5,789 bases of DNA from an archaeon. Its GTDB lineage: Archaea; Aenigmatarchaeota; Aenigmatarchaeia; CG10238-14; SCSR01. The notes below the pieces were generated by a model. The model searched no databases and was not told the origin of the DNA. It saw nothing but the letters and a program-made list of their open reading frames with translations. The position numbers and the translations under genes were made by a program. The DNA lies in the NCBI GenBank assembly GCA_004297575.1, contig SCSR01000085.1, positions 1-5,789 of the forward strand, given 5' to 3'. Of this stretch, positions 5,411-5,789 are shown piece after piece (within the stretch, counting starts at the first letter, position 1; each line of letters begins with the position of its first letter).

Positions 5411-5789
5411 ATGGATATGCCAATCAAGTGGAGCAGGGTTATCGAGCAGTTTTCACCGGCTTTTGGTATCAGCAAGCCCCAGATTGAGGACGTCTACAAC
5501 AAGCCAGACAAGACTTCCATCATCGGCGGGAATTACATAAGCGTCAAGTTCTATGGCGGGTATGCGGTGCTGATAACGTTCCTGATGTACGACACCAAGG
5601 TGGAGCTGATGAACGCGTACAAGATATTCCCGAACATGATCAAGGTGGACGTGGAAAAGGCAGAAGCGATTGACATACTGGTTGATTTCATGGATAATTT
5701 TGGCATGGAAGTTGACGTGCCAGGCGTGGGAAAGGTCAAGACATATGTGGATAACGTCAGCCGCAAGTTCTTCCAAGGCGTACTGGACA
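5411..5789 (+). CDS. Unrecognised protein (partial, N-terminal 126 residues)
   Basis: The frame is open from an ATG at 5411 to the right edge; a second ATG at 5417 (residue 3) is an equally good start. I do not recognise a family. Visible traits: no signal peptide, a hydrophobic strand around YAVLITFLMY (51-60) that looks like buried beta structure more than a membrane helix, then alternating short helices and strands with many Lys, Asp, Val and Met residues. Codon use (AAG, GAC, GTG, frequent GC third positions) resembles the topoisomerase gene, which supports it as real and native. Overlapping minus-strand frames between about 5453 and 5776 are rejected as shadows. The C-terminus lies outside the window. 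Confidence 0.75.
   Translation, partial: MDMPIKWSRVIEQFSPAFGISKPQIEDVYNKPDKTSIIGGNYISVKFYGGYAVLITFLMYDTKVELMNAYKIFPNMIKVDVEKAEAIDILVDFMDNFGMEVDVPGVGKVKTYVDNVSRKFFQGVLD

Noticed and set aside
5453..5776. Two minus-strand open frames at the right edge
   Set aside because: They are antisense to the native-looking plus-strand gene; His, Val and Ser/Thr-rich content is typical of shadow frames.
1..5789. Possible CRISPR array, insertion sequence, tRNA or riboswitch
   Set aside because: No spaced direct repeats, transposase motifs, terminal inverted repeats or tRNA-like stem patterns were seen by eye on either strand, and intergenic gaps are too short.

Overview
The window reads as chromosomal DNA of an archaeon. 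Three things point there. A typical archaeal TATA box is centred about 24-28 bases upstream of nearly every start codon, with no Shine-Dalgarno sequence between, as expected for leaderless archaeal transcripts. An ADP-forming acyl-CoA synthetase beta subunit is present as a stand-alone protein. A eukaryote-like type IB DNA topoisomerase is present, which among archaea is best known from Thaumarchaeota (Nitrososphaeria). The phylum cannot be settled from this window. Hand-counted lines give about 42-55% GC in the topoisomerase gene and about 35% in the gene just before it.

Layout from left to right: (1) minus strand, the N-terminal 114 codons of a PfkB-family, adenosine-kinase-like sugar/nucleoside kinase that runs off the left edge; (2) minus strand, an unrecognised eight-helix membrane protein (429-1109); (3) minus strand, a small tandem ACT-domain protein starting at a GTG (1162-1539); (4) plus strand, divergent from it, the ATP-grasp beta subunit of an ADP-forming acetyl/acyl-CoA synthetase (1622-2236); (5) plus strand, an AT-rich gene of unknown function with a SPASM-like cysteine cluster at its C-terminus (best start GTG 2275, end 3102); (6) plus strand, the type IB topoisomerase (3138-4667); (7) minus strand, a GNAT acetyltransferase whose stop is one base from the topoisomerase stop; (8) minus strand, a 66-residue PspC-domain membrane protein; (9) plus strand, the first 126 codons of an unrecognised protein that runs off the right edge.

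The genes do not form an evident pathway or operon. Each has its own TATA element, including neighbours on the same strand, so the region looks like individually transcribed housekeeping and accessory genes. No mobile element, CRISPR array, tRNA or rRNA was seen, and no gene-free stretch exceeds 100 bases. The two most interesting items are the archaeal topoisomerase IB with its full eukaryote-type catalytic set and linker, and the AT-rich cysteine-cluster protein beside it, which resembles the tail of a radical SAM enzyme without the radical SAM core.
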